Position numbers and translations under genes: made by a program
In this document: positions 9,805 through 18,382 of the stretch, piece by piece
Numbering within the stretch: position 1 is the stretch's first letter
How the letters are laid out: every line of letters begins with the position of its first letter
Assembly: GCA_003279765.1 (NCBI GenBank)
Contig: QCHC01000007.1
Coordinates: 1-35,289, forward strand
Length of the DNA: 35,289 nt
Origin: Pelagibacteraceae bacterium AG-390-M19
Lineage (GTDB): Bacteria; Pseudomonadota; Alphaproteobacteria; Pelagibacterales; Pelagibacteraceae
Direction of reading: 5' to 3'
Notes under the pieces: generated by a model
Told to the model about the DNA's origin: nothing
Database searches by the model: none
The model's input: the letters and a program-made list of their open reading frames with translations, nothing else

Positions 9805-9833
9805 TTGACTCCATCGGACTTCAATTTTTTAAT
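9805..9833 (+). promoter_or_regulatory. Predicted sigma70-type promoter of the alcohol dehydrogenase gene
   Basis: TTGACT (9805-9810), 17-bp spacer, TTTAAT (9828-9833); located just downstream of the inverted repeat and ~32 bp upstream of the ATG. Confidence 0.5.
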
Positions 9834-9865
9834 AAGGTTTTGAAAAATTAAAAGGGAGAGAGACA

Positions 9866-10927
9866 ATGAAAGCACAGGTTTTGCACAAGTATGACCCAGA
9901 AATGAAAGAAAAAGTTTGGGTTACAGGTGAAGAAATGCCAGATCCAAAAATCGAGAAGGCATCAGATGTGATTGTTAAAATTGGTGCTGCAGGAGTTTGC
10001 AGAACAGATTTACATATTATTGAAGGAGTATGGAAACATATTCAAGATCCAGATGGAAAATTATTACCATGTGTAATGGGACATGAAAATGCTGGATGGG
10101 TTGAAGATGTTGGTTCAGATGTTACAGAATTTAAAAAAGGTGATCCTGTCATTTTACACCCTCTTATTTCTGGAACAGGAGGAACTTGTTTAGATTGCAG
10201 AAGAGGTAATGATATGCACGCTGAAGCAGGTGCGTTTCCTGGATTAAGTATTAAAGAAGGTGGATACGCTGAACTATTAAAAACTAGCGTTAGAAATTTG
10301 ATTAAACTTCCGAAAGTATTAGCACCTAAAGATGTTGCACCTTTTTCAGATGCAGGTCTTACAGCTTACAGAGTAGTAAAAAAAGCAACAAGACATTTGC
10401 TTCCTGGTCAGAGCTGTACAATCATTGGTGCAGGAGGCTTAGGTCATATAGCTATTCAATGTTTAAAAGCGATGTGTGCTGCAGATATAATCATTGTTGA
10501 AAAATCTGAAGCAGCATTAAAACATGCAATGGAACTTGGTGGTGACCACGGAGTTTTAATTGATGGAAACGAAATTGAAAAAGTTCAAGAACTAACTAAA
10601 GGAAAAGGTTCTGAAGCTGTAATTGATTTTGTTGGAGAAAAAGGATCTACTGCCATGGGAATTCAAATGACTTCTAATGGTGGTTTTTACTACATAGTTG
10701 GATATGGAGAAGAAATTAAATCACTTGCAGTGGATTTAATTATTTCTGAGAAAACAATTGTAGGTAATTTAGTGGGAACGTGGTCTGAATTATATGAATT
10801 AATGGAGTTAGCTGACAGAGGTAAAGTCAAGCTCTCTATGCAAGAGTATAGTTTAGACGATGCTAATAAAGCGCTTCATGATCTTAACGATGGTAAGGTT
10901 AAGGGACGAGCTGTTTTAGTTCCATAA
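9866..10927 (+). CDS. Zinc-type NAD(P)-dependent alcohol dehydrogenase
   Basis: GVCRTDLHIIEG, GHENAGWVEDVGSDV, CIIGAGGLGHIAIQ-type Rossmann motif (TIIGAGGLGHIAIQCLKAM); RBS AAAGGGAGAGAG. Confidence 0.88.
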   Translation: MKAQVLHKYDPEMKEKVWVTGEEMPDPKIEKASDVIVKIGAAGVCRTDLHIIEGVWKHIQDPDGKLLPCVMGHENAGWVEDVGSDVTEFKKGDPVILHPLISGTGGTCLDCRRGNDMHAEAGAFPGLSIKEGGYAELLKTSVRNLIKLPKVLAPKDVAPFSDAGLTAYRVVKKATRHLLPGQSCTIIGAGGLGHIAIQCLKAMCAADIIIVEKSEAALKHAMELGGDHGVLIDGNEIEKVQELTKGKGSEAVIDFVGEKGSTAMGIQMTSNGGFYYIVGYGEEIKSLAVDLIISEKTIVGNLVGTWSELYELMELADRGKVKLSMQEYSLDDANKALHDLNDGKVKGRAVLVP

Positions 10928-10948
10928 AAAAAAAAAAGAGAGGTGATA

Positions 10949-12487
10949 ATGAAAATAATAAAAACCTGCTTAACGGCTGTAATATCAAGTATGATGATAT
11001 TTAGCCCTATGGCATATGCTGATAAGTGGAGTGATCAATTCCCACATATCAAAGCTACAGGAGATATTCCAGGTGATTGTTCTTATGAGAAGATGTCTAA
11101 GAAAAATTACAAAGGAAAAACTCTTAAAATAAATACACACGCAATACCGGTAATGGGTGAGCCAACAGCTCTACACGCCGAACAGTTTGAGAAATTAACT
11201 GGAGGAACAGTTGAAGTTACACATACACCAGCAGGTGATTTGTATTCGAAAGCAATGGTTCCTTTCCAAGCTGGACAAGCTCCTTATGATGTTGTGTTTG
11301 GATTTTCTAACTTCATCAATGACTGGAAAAGATATTTAGCACCAGTTCCTAAGAAATATATGAACTCACCTGAGATGAAAGATGTAACAAAATCTCACAT
11401 GGGTGTTTCATCTTGGGATGGAACTATGTACCAATACCCAGTTGATGGTGACAGACATTATCTAAAATACAGAAAAGACGTAATAGATAATCCTGAAATG
11501 CAAAAAAAATACAAAGCTGAAACAGGTAAAGACCTTAAAGTTCCAACAACTTGGAAAGAATATGGTGAAATGGCTAAATTCTTTAATGGTTGGGATTGGG
11601 ATGGAGATGGTGAGTTAGAGTATGGTTCTGCTGAAGTTATGAAAAAAGATGACTTAATGTTCGCTGCTTTTTTCAGTAGATCAGTAGCATACGCTAAAAA
11701 CCCTAGAACTCCAGGTGGTTTCTTTTTTGATTTAGAAACTATGAAACCAAATATTAACAACCCTGGCTTTGTTGAAGCATTAACCGATTGGGTAGAAGCT
11801 ACTAAATATGTTCCTCCAGGAGGAACTAACTTTGGTCTAGGTGATGAAATTGGATCATTTGGTGGTGGACAAACTTTATTTAGTTTTTCTTGGGATGATG
11901 CATTTATTGCAGCGATGCAGGATGACAGCCCAATTAAGAATAAAGTTGGTGCGGCTCCACTTCCAGGTGCAAACAAAGTTTGGAACAGAGTATCTAATAG
12001 CTGGGAAAACCAATACAACCAAGCTCCATACATTGTTTGGGGATGGGCGGTAGGTGTTGCCAAGAAAAGTAAAGTAAAAGATATGGCGTTTGATTATCTA
12101 TGTTTCTTTTCTAACGGCGCAAACCACCAAGCTGACTTAGCAATTGGTAGATTTGGTGTTAACCCATTTAAAAACTCAGACTTTGACCCTAACATCTATA
12201 TTAATAGTATGGGTTGGGATCCAGAGATCGCTAACAGTTACACTAAAACACTTTTAGACATGGAAAAAAGTAATAACAGAGTTTTCCCTCTAAGAGTTCC
12301 GGGTGTATTTGAGTTTACAAGTGCTGTTGCCACAGGAACTTCAAAAGCTTTAGCAGGACAATTATCTCCTCAAGAAGCTCTAGATGAAGTTGCTAAAGAG
12401 TGGGAAGCAATTGTAGGCAGAGTAGGTAAAAAAGCAGTTCAAGATGCTTACTCTGTTGGTGTCAAAATGGAAGACAACAAACTATAA
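10949..12487 (+). CDS. ABC transporter extracellular solute-binding protein (carbohydrate/polyol-type)
   Basis: Sec signal peptide MKIIKTCLTAVISSMMIFSPMAYA; family 1 solute-binding style; followed by MalF/MalG-type permeases and ATPases. ORF open from 10943, ATG at 10949 after AGAGG. Confidence 0.85.
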   Translation: MKIIKTCLTAVISSMMIFSPMAYADKWSDQFPHIKATGDIPGDCSYEKMSKKNYKGKTLKINTHAIPVMGEPTALHAEQFEKLTGGTVEVTHTPAGDLYSKAMVPFQAGQAPYDVVFGFSNFINDWKRYLAPVPKKYMNSPEMKDVTKSHMGVSSWDGTMYQYPVDGDRHYLKYRKDVIDNPEMQKKYKAETGKDLKVPTTWKEYGEMAKFFNGWDWDGDGELEYGSAEVMKKDDLMFAAFFSRSVAYAKNPRTPGGFFFDLETMKPNINNPGFVEALTDWVEATKYVPPGGTNFGLGDEIGSFGGGQTLFSFSWDDAFIAAMQDDSPIKNKVGAAPLPGANKVWNRVSNSWENQYNQAPYIVWGWAVGVAKKSKVKDMAFDYLCFFSNGANHQADLAIGRFGVNPFKNSDFDPNIYINSMGWDPEIANSYTKTLLDMEKSNNRVFPLRVPGVFEFTSAVATGTSKALAGQLSPQEALDEVAKEWEAIVGRVGKKAVQDAYSVGVKMEDNKL

Positions 12488-12501
12488 TAATAAAATACTT
12501 C

Positions 12502-12536
12502 ATGTGGCCATTTTTTTTAAATGGCCACATTTTTTA
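12502..12536 (+). terminator. Intra-operon intrinsic terminator/attenuator between binding-protein and permease genes
   Basis: ATGTGGCCATTT-TTTTT-AAATGGCCACAT 12-bp perfect stem followed by T-run. Confidence 0.8.
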
Positions 12537-12561
12537 AAATTAATATAATCCTTTTTTATAA

Positions 12562-13425
12562 ATGAATTTTAAGCACAAATATTTTTTCCTATTTCCAGGT
12601 CTATTTGTGTTGATTGGAATATTAATTTTTCCAATTATCTTTGTAGTAAGATTAAGTTTGTCTGGATGGAATAGTTATAATCCAGGTTTAGACTATATAG
12701 GTTTAGAAAATTATATTAGATTATTTACAGATGACCCAAGATTCTGGGAGTCATTTTTTAGATTAAGTTTTTTATCGGTTACAACAGTTATTTTGCAATA
12801 TGTGATTGGTTTTGCATTAGCGCATATGGTTTGGAAAGACATTAAATTTAAAAGATTTTTTAGAGTTCTTTTTTTGGTTCCAATGATGACAACACCAGTG
12901 ATTATGACAGTTATTTGGAGAACTTTTTTTCATGAATCTTTAGGACCAGTAAATGACATGTTATCAGTTTTTGGAGTAGCTCCAAAGTGGTTGACAGATC
13001 CAGTTATTGCAAAATTTACAGTAATTATAGTTGAGGTATGGCAATGGACACCTTTTATGTTTTTGCTTTTATTAGCAGGTCTATTGTCATTGCCTAAAGA
13101 ACCATTCTTGGCTGCTGCAATTGATGGTGCCAGTCCAGTTAGAAAATTTATTTATGTGACATTTCCATTGATGGCGCCAATCTCAATTGGAGCAATAATT
13201 ATAAGGTTAATTGAGGCCTCAAAGATAATGGACACAGTTTACGTTTTAACCTCTGGTGGCCCAGGAACTTCAACCGAAACTTCAAGTTTTTATATTTTTA
13301 TTAAAGGGTTAAGAGAATTTCAGATGGGTTATGCAGCATCAATGTCATTCACTTACTTAATAATTATGATCATAAGTTTAACAATAATAGCAAAAGTCTT
13401 AACTAAACTTTTATTAAAAGAGTAA
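12562..13425 (+). CDS. ABC transporter permease (MalF/UgpA type)
   Basis: Hydrophobic multi-TM protein with EAA-loop AAAIDGASPVRKFIYVTFPLMAP. Confidence 0.88.
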   Translation: MNFKHKYFFLFPGLFVLIGILIFPIIFVVRLSLSGWNSYNPGLDYIGLENYIRLFTDDPRFWESFFRLSFLSVTTVILQYVIGFALAHMVWKDIKFKRFFRVLFLVPMMTTPVIMTVIWRTFFHESLGPVNDMLSVFGVAPKWLTDPVIAKFTVIIVEVWQWTPFMFLLLLAGLLSLPKEPFLAAAIDGASPVRKFIYVTFPLMAPISIGAIIIRLIEASKIMDTVYVLTSGGPGTSTETSSFYIFIKGLREFQMGYAASMSFTYLIIMIISLTIIAKVLTKLLLKE

Positions 13426-13428
13426 ATT

Positions 13429-14277
13429 ATGAATAAATTATATATTTTCTTAAAATATTTCTTTATTGTTGTTTGGACAGTATTTGTTGTTGCTCCTTTT
13501 CTTTGGGCTTTGACAACATCCTTTAAAGACTTTCAGTCTGTTAATGGTGGAGTTACTTACATACCGTGGGTAGATTTTGAACCTAATCTAGAAGGTTGGA
13601 AAGTTTTGATAAAATCTCCAGCCAAAGGTGGAGTTGATATAGTAGAACCATATTTTAATAGTTTGTTTGTAACGTGTACAGCAAGTTTAATTAGTATAAT
13701 TCTTGGGACATTGTCTGCTTATGCATTATCAAGATATACATTTAAAGCAGGTTTTGTTAAAAATAATGACATTACTTTTTTCTTTATTTCACAAAGAATT
13801 ATGCCACCAATTGTTTTGTCAATTCCGTTTTTCTTGTTTTTAAGTTCAATAAATTTATTAGATAGTCTTACAGGACTAATCGTTGTTTATATTGTTTTAT
13901 TAATGCCAATAGCGGTTTGGATTATGGTCGACTTTTTTAATAAAGTTCCAAGAGAAATTGATGAGACAGCTTTAATCGATGGATGTAATCCTTATCAAGC
14001 TTTCTTAAAAGTAGTGTTACCAAATTCAATACCAGGATTAATTGTAGCTGGAATGTTTTGTATAATTTTTGGATGGATTGATTTCTTCTTTGCTTTTATT
14101 TTAACTTTCACTGAAGTTCAATTGCTGCCAGTTAAGATTGTTGCTTTAAACTCATCTGTAACTCCATGGTGGAGTTTATCTGCGTCAGCTTTAGTTTCAG
14201 TAGCACCATTAATTATTGTTGCATTTATAGTTGAACGATATTTATCAAAAGGAAATTTATCAGGAGCCATTAAGTAA
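13429..14277 (+). CDS. ABC transporter permease (MalG/UgpE type)
   Basis: EAA-loop DETALIDGCNPYQAFLKVVLPNSIPG, multi-TM; directly follows the first permease. Confidence 0.88.
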   Translation: MNKLYIFLKYFFIVVWTVFVVAPFLWALTTSFKDFQSVNGGVTYIPWVDFEPNLEGWKVLIKSPAKGGVDIVEPYFNSLFVTCTASLISIILGTLSAYALSRYTFKAGFVKNNDITFFFISQRIMPPIVLSIPFFLFLSSINLLDSLTGLIVVYIVLLMPIAVWIMVDFFNKVPREIDETALIDGCNPYQAFLKVVLPNSIPGLIVAGMFCIIFGWIDFFFAFILTFTEVQLLPVKIVALNSSVTPWWSLSASALVSVAPLIIVAFIVERYLSKGNLSGAIK

Positions 14278-15356
14278 TGAATTTAATTGCTAACAATTTA
14301 ACTTACAAGCCAAGTGATCAATATCACTTAAATGAAGTATCGTTTAATTTTAAAGAGGGAAATTTATACACAATTCTTGGACGGACATTGTCTGGAAAAA
14401 CAACTTTATTAAAAACTATAGCTGGTCTTTTGACACCAGATAGTGGTGCTATAGAATTTGATGGAAAAGATTTTTTAAAAGTCCCAGTTTGGCAAAGAAA
14501 TGTAGCCATGGTGTATCAACAATTTATTAATTACCCTCACCTAAACGTATTTGAAAATATTGCATTTCCTTTGAGACAAAGAAAAATTGATAGTGAAGAA
14601 ATAAATAATAAAGTAATGGACTCTTTAAAATCAGTTGGCCTTGTTGGCTATGAAAACAGAAAAATTCAAGAGTTGTCTGGTGGTCAACAACAACGTGTTT
14701 CTTTGGCAAGGTCGTTGGTTAAAAATGCAAAAATCTTATTATTAGATGAGCCCCTAGTTAACTTAGATTACAAATTAAGAGAACAGCTAAGGGAGGAATT
14801 TAAGAGCTTGTTTTCGAAGGGTTTGGCTGATGAAACAATTCTAATTTATTCTACTACAGATCCAAGAGAAACAATGGAGTTAAATGGTGAAGTAATTGTT
14901 TTAGATGAAGGTAAAGTATTACAAGTAGGACCTGCAAAAGAAATATTTGAGAACCCAAATTCACTAAAAGTTGCTGAAATCTCGAATGATCCACCAATGA
15001 ATATCATTGAGGCAGATATATCTAATGAACAAATCAGATTTGAAGGTATTGAAATTAAAGCACCTAGTCACTTATCAAAGTTGACTAAAGGTGGACTAAA
15101 TATTGGTTTAAGATCTTCGGATATTGAACTTAGTGAAAATGGTCATGAGTTTGAAGTTGAGCTTGCCGAAATCAGTGGCTCTGAAACTTTACTCCACTTA
15201 AAAAGAGGAAAGATAAAAATTATTATATCGATAGAAGAAGTGTTGAATTTTAAAATTCATGACAAGATAAAAATTGATTTTAAAATTGATAGAGCTTATG
15301 CATTTGGTGCTGATGGTAAATTAGAATCTTCACCATTCGGAGGACTCAATGGCTAA
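14277..15356 (+). CDS. ABC transporter ATP-binding protein A (GlpS/UgpC-like, H-loop His absent)
   Basis: Walker A GRTLSGKT, signature LSGGQQQR, Walker B ILLLDEP; switch region reads YSTTD instead of xxTHD. TAATG overlap with upstream permease. Confidence 0.88.
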   Translation: MNLIANNLTYKPSDQYHLNEVSFNFKEGNLYTILGRTLSGKTTLLKTIAGLLTPDSGAIEFDGKDFLKVPVWQRNVAMVYQQFINYPHLNVFENIAFPLRQRKIDSEEINNKVMDSLKSVGLVGYENRKIQELSGGQQQRVSLARSLVKNAKILLLDEPLVNLDYKLREQLREEFKSLFSKGLADETILIYSTTDPRETMELNGEVIVLDEGKVLQVGPAKEIFENPNSLKVAEISNDPPMNIIEADISNEQIRFEGIEIKAPSHLSKLTKGGLNIGLRSSDIELSENGHEFEVELAEISGSETLLHLKRGKIKIIISIEEVLNFKIHDKIKIDFKIDRAYAFGADGKLESSPFGGLNG

Positions 15357-16422
15357 AATTGACTTAAGCAATATCTCACATTCTTACAATCCTAATGATA
15401 CAAATCCAGTTTATGCATTAAATCCATTTTCAATGACATGGGAGAATGGAAATAGATATGCTATTTTAGGTCCATCTGGATGTGGGAAAACAACAATGTT
15501 AAATATTGTTTCTGGGTTGGTAAGACCATCTGCTGGAAAAATATTATTTGATGATAAAGATGTTACAGATTTAAAAACGGAGCAAAGAAATATTGCTCAA
15601 GTTTTTCAGTTTCCAGTAATTTACAACACAATGACTGTTTTTGAAAATCTTGCTTTTCCTCTAAAGTGTAGAGATTTCTCAAAGGCTAAAATAGATGAGA
15701 GAGTTAACTCTGTTGCAGAAACTTTAAATTTAAAATCTTTTTTAAACTCTCCTGCAAGAAAATTAACTGCTGACCAAAAACAATTAATATCCTTAGGAAG
15801 AGGTCTAGTAAGAGAAGACGTAGCAGCAGTTTTAATGGATGAACCATTAACTGTAATTGATCCAGATTTGAAATTTAGATTAAGAAGAAACCTAAAAGAA
15901 ATAAACGAACAATATAAAACAACTTTAGTTTATGTAACACACGATCAAAATGAAGCTATGACTTTTGCAGACAATATAATTGTAATGAGTGAAGGAGAAG
16001 TTGTGCAAACAGGCTCACCCAAAGAATTGTTTGAAAGACCAAACACAACCTTTGTTGGATATTTTATTGGTTCACCAGCTATGAATTTGTTTGATAGCGA
16101 GGCAACTTCAGAGAATACAGTTAAAATAAACAGCACAATAATTAAGACAAATACAAATTTATCTAATTTAAAAACTAAAAATATTAAATTAGGAATTAGA
16201 TCTGAGTTTATTAAAATTGCAAAAGATCAAAATGAAAATCTCGTAGATGTAAATGTTCTAAAGGTAGAAGATTTTGGTAACTACAAATTAATTACTGCTA
16301 AGATGGATAATTTTGAGATTAAATCTAAAATTAATAGAGAAACTGAAATTCCAGGAGAGAAAATTAAACTTCATATACCAGCTGAAAAATGCTGTATTTA
16401 TGAAAATAATAAATTAATTTAA
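15349..16422 (+). CDS. ABC transporter ATP-binding protein B (GlpT/UgpC-like, degenerate signature)
   Basis: Walker A GPSGCGKT, Walker B AVLMDEP, H-loop YVTHD; signature reads LTADQ; ISLGRGLVREDVAAVLMDEPLTVIDPDLK block. Confidence 0.88.
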   Translation: MAKIDLSNISHSYNPNDTNPVYALNPFSMTWENGNRYAILGPSGCGKTTMLNIVSGLVRPSAGKILFDDKDVTDLKTEQRNIAQVFQFPVIYNTMTVFENLAFPLKCRDFSKAKIDERVNSVAETLNLKSFLNSPARKLTADQKQLISLGRGLVREDVAAVLMDEPLTVIDPDLKFRLRRNLKEINEQYKTTLVYVTHDQNEAMTFADNIIVMSEGEVVQTGSPKELFERPNTTFVGYFIGSPAMNLFDSEATSENTVKINSTIIKTNTNLSNLKTKNIKLGIRSEFIKIAKDQNENLVDVNVLKVEDFGNYKLITAKMDNFEIKSKINRETEIPGEKIKLHIPAEKCCIYENNKLI

Positions 16423-16458
16423 TTTAGTAATTCTACTAGGAATTGAAAAAAAATTACT

Positions 16459-16496
16459 TTAGAGCCTTTCTAATACACTTTTTAGAAAGACTCTAA
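16459..16496. other. Long imperfect hairpin between ABC operon and TRAP operon
   Basis: TTAGAGcCTTTCTAA - tacacttt - TTAGAAAGaCTCTAA: 14 pairs with one mismatch; no immediate T-run on either strand. Confidence 0.55.
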
Positions 16497-16547
16497 TCTA
16501 AAAATATGCTTTATTTCCCAACAGTTAATTAACTAGAGGAGAATAAG

Positions 16548-17708
16548 ATGATTAAAAATAAAAAATCATTGAGGGGTTCTAAAACTCCTTCAAGAAGAAA
16601 GTTCTTCAAAGCAGCGGCAGCAACTGGTGCAGCAACAGCAGCAGCAGTGGCTATGCCAAATCTTGCTTTGGGAGATGGTCATATTACCCTTAAAATGCAA
16701 GCAGCTTGGCCAAGTGGAGCCAACATCTTTTTTGAGATGGCTGGCGACTACTGCAAAATGGTCAGTGATATGTCTGGTGGAAAACTAAAAATTGATTTAC
16801 AGCCGGTTGGTGCAGTTGTAAAGACTGGTGAAATCGGACAAGCAGTAAGTGATGGTGTGCTTGATATGGGTCACTGGGTAACTGCTTACTGGTATGGTAA
16901 AAATCCAGCTGCATCACTTTTTGGAACAGGACCATCTTATGGTCTTTCGTCTCAAGAAGTAATGGCCTGGATGGAAGAAGGTGGCGGAAGAGCATTGTAT
17001 GAAGAAACATTAGCAAAAGTTGGATATGACTATGTTGGTGTTTTTGCGATGCCAATGCCAGCTCAACCTTTTGGTTGGTTCAAAAAGAACGTAACTAAAG
17101 TAAGTGATGTTAAAGGAATGAAGTATAGAACAGTTGGTCTTGCAACTAACGTTCTTACTGCAATGGGTATGGTAGTTAGACAATTACCAGGTGGTGAAAT
17201 TCAGCCAGCTATGAAAACTGGTTTGATTGAAGCTGCTGAGTTTAACAACCCTACTTCAGACTCTCAATTTGGTATGCAAGATGTTTCTAAGCATTATCAC
17301 TTAGGATCTTTCCACCAATCACAAGAGATGTTTGAAATACCTATTAACAAAAAAACATTTAATAGCTTATCTCCTGCAAACCAAGCAATATTAAAAAATG
17401 CTTCGTATGCAGCAAATACTGCTAACTACTTTAAAGCTTTGGTAAGATACTCAGCTGATTTATCAAAATTGATGAATGAGCATAAAGTAAACGTTTACCA
17501 AACTTCAGATGCTATTTTAGCAGAGCAGTTAAAAGGTTGGGATAAAGTTGTAGGTGATTTCTCTTCTAAAGATCCATTCTTTAAGAAGATTGTTGATTCA
17601 CAAAAAGCTTATGCGAAAAGAGTAATGAAATACTTACTAATGAATCAGCCTAACTATAGACTAGCTTATGAAAACGAGTTTGGTCCGTTAGCGAAAGTTA
17701 AAATCTAA
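16548..17708 (+). CDS. dctP: TRAP transporter substrate-binding protein (DctP family), TAT signal
   Basis: N-terminal SRRKFFKAAAATG twin-arginine signal; ITLKMQAAWPSGANIFFEMAGDYCKMVSDMSGGKLKIDL and GMKYRTVGLATNVLTAMG of DctP; followed by dctQ/dctM. Confidence 0.9.
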   Translation: MIKNKKSLRGSKTPSRRKFFKAAAATGAATAAAVAMPNLALGDGHITLKMQAAWPSGANIFFEMAGDYCKMVSDMSGGKLKIDLQPVGAVVKTGEIGQAVSDGVLDMGHWVTAYWYGKNPAASLFGTGPSYGLSSQEVMAWMEEGGGRALYEETLAKVGYDYVGVFAMPMPAQPFGWFKKNVTKVSDVKGMKYRTVGLATNVLTAMGMVVRQLPGGEIQPAMKTGLIEAAEFNNPTSDSQFGMQDVSKHYHLGSFHQSQEMFEIPINKKTFNSLSPANQAILKNASYAANTANYFKALVRYSADLSKLMNEHKVNVYQTSDAILAEQLKGWDKVVGDFSSKDPFFKKIVDSQKAYAKRVMKYLLMNQPNYRLAYENEFGPLAKVKI

Positions 17709-17730
17709 GGTTTAGAAATATAAAAAATTA

Positions 17731-17757
17731 AGGGGGCTTTTTAGCCCCCTTTTTTTT
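17731..17757 (+). terminator. Intrinsic terminator/attenuator after dctP
   Basis: AGGGGGCT-tttt-AGCCCCCT followed by T8. Confidence 0.85.
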
Positions 17758-17797
17758 AATTGAACTTATTAAGAAAATTAAGATAAGCTATAAAAAT

Positions 17798-18382
17798 ATG
17801 TACTCTTATATAAAATTTGCAGACACTCTCAGTTCTTCAATGGGAAAAGCTTTTTCATGGTGCATAGTAATTTTGATGGGTGGAACATGTTATGAAGTAA
17901 TCATGGCTTACGCATTTAATGCTCCTACTTTATGGAATTTTGATTTTAGTTTACAGATGTACGGAGCAATATTCATGATGGCTGGAGCTTATACTTTAGC
18001 AACAGAGGCTCATGTAAGAGGTGATGTTATTTACAGGTTATTTCCAACTAGAGTTCAAGGATGGATTGATTTAATACTTTATTTTATATTCTTTTTCCCA
18101 GGTGTAATTGCACTTGCATTTTATGGATATGAATATGCAGCTAAAGCATGGATGGTGAAAGAAACAAGTTGGAATAGTCCAGCACAAATTCAAATTTATA
18201 TGGCAAAATCATTAATACCTTTATCTGGGATACTTCTTACTCTCCAAGGAATTAGTGAAGTTTTTAGAGCAATTATTTGTATTAGAACCGGACATTGGCC
18301 AGATAGAGATGCTGGTGCAGAAGAAACAGAGAAAATTTTAATGAGAAAATCTAAAGAGGAAGAAAAAATAGATGTTGTTTAG
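17798..18382 (+). CDS. dctQ: TRAP transporter small permease (DctQ)
   Basis: Four-TM-like protein, YTLATEAHVRGDVIYRLFPTRVQGWIDLILY motif; between dctP and dctM. Confidence 0.87.
   Translation: MYSYIKFADTLSSSMGKAFSWCIVILMGGTCYEVIMAYAFNAPTLWNFDFSLQMYGAIFMMAGAYTLATEAHVRGDVIYRLFPTRVQGWIDLILYFIFFFPGVIALAFYGYEYAAKAWMVKETSWNSPAQIQIYMAKSLIPLSGILLTLQGISEVFRAIICIRTGHWPDRDAGAEETEKILMRKSKEEEKIDVV

Noticed and set aside
9795-9865. Sigma54 (-24/-12) promoter for the alcohol dehydrogenase, as expected for an AcoR-type regulator
   Set aside because: No convincing TGGCAC-N5-TTGC; a TTGACT-N17-TTTAAT promoter is present and the regulator lacks the AAA+ domain.
11458-12063. 201-aa antisense ORF opposite the ABC solute-binding protein gene
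   Set aside because: Fully inside a convincing CDS, low-complexity composition, no recognisable domain or RBS context.
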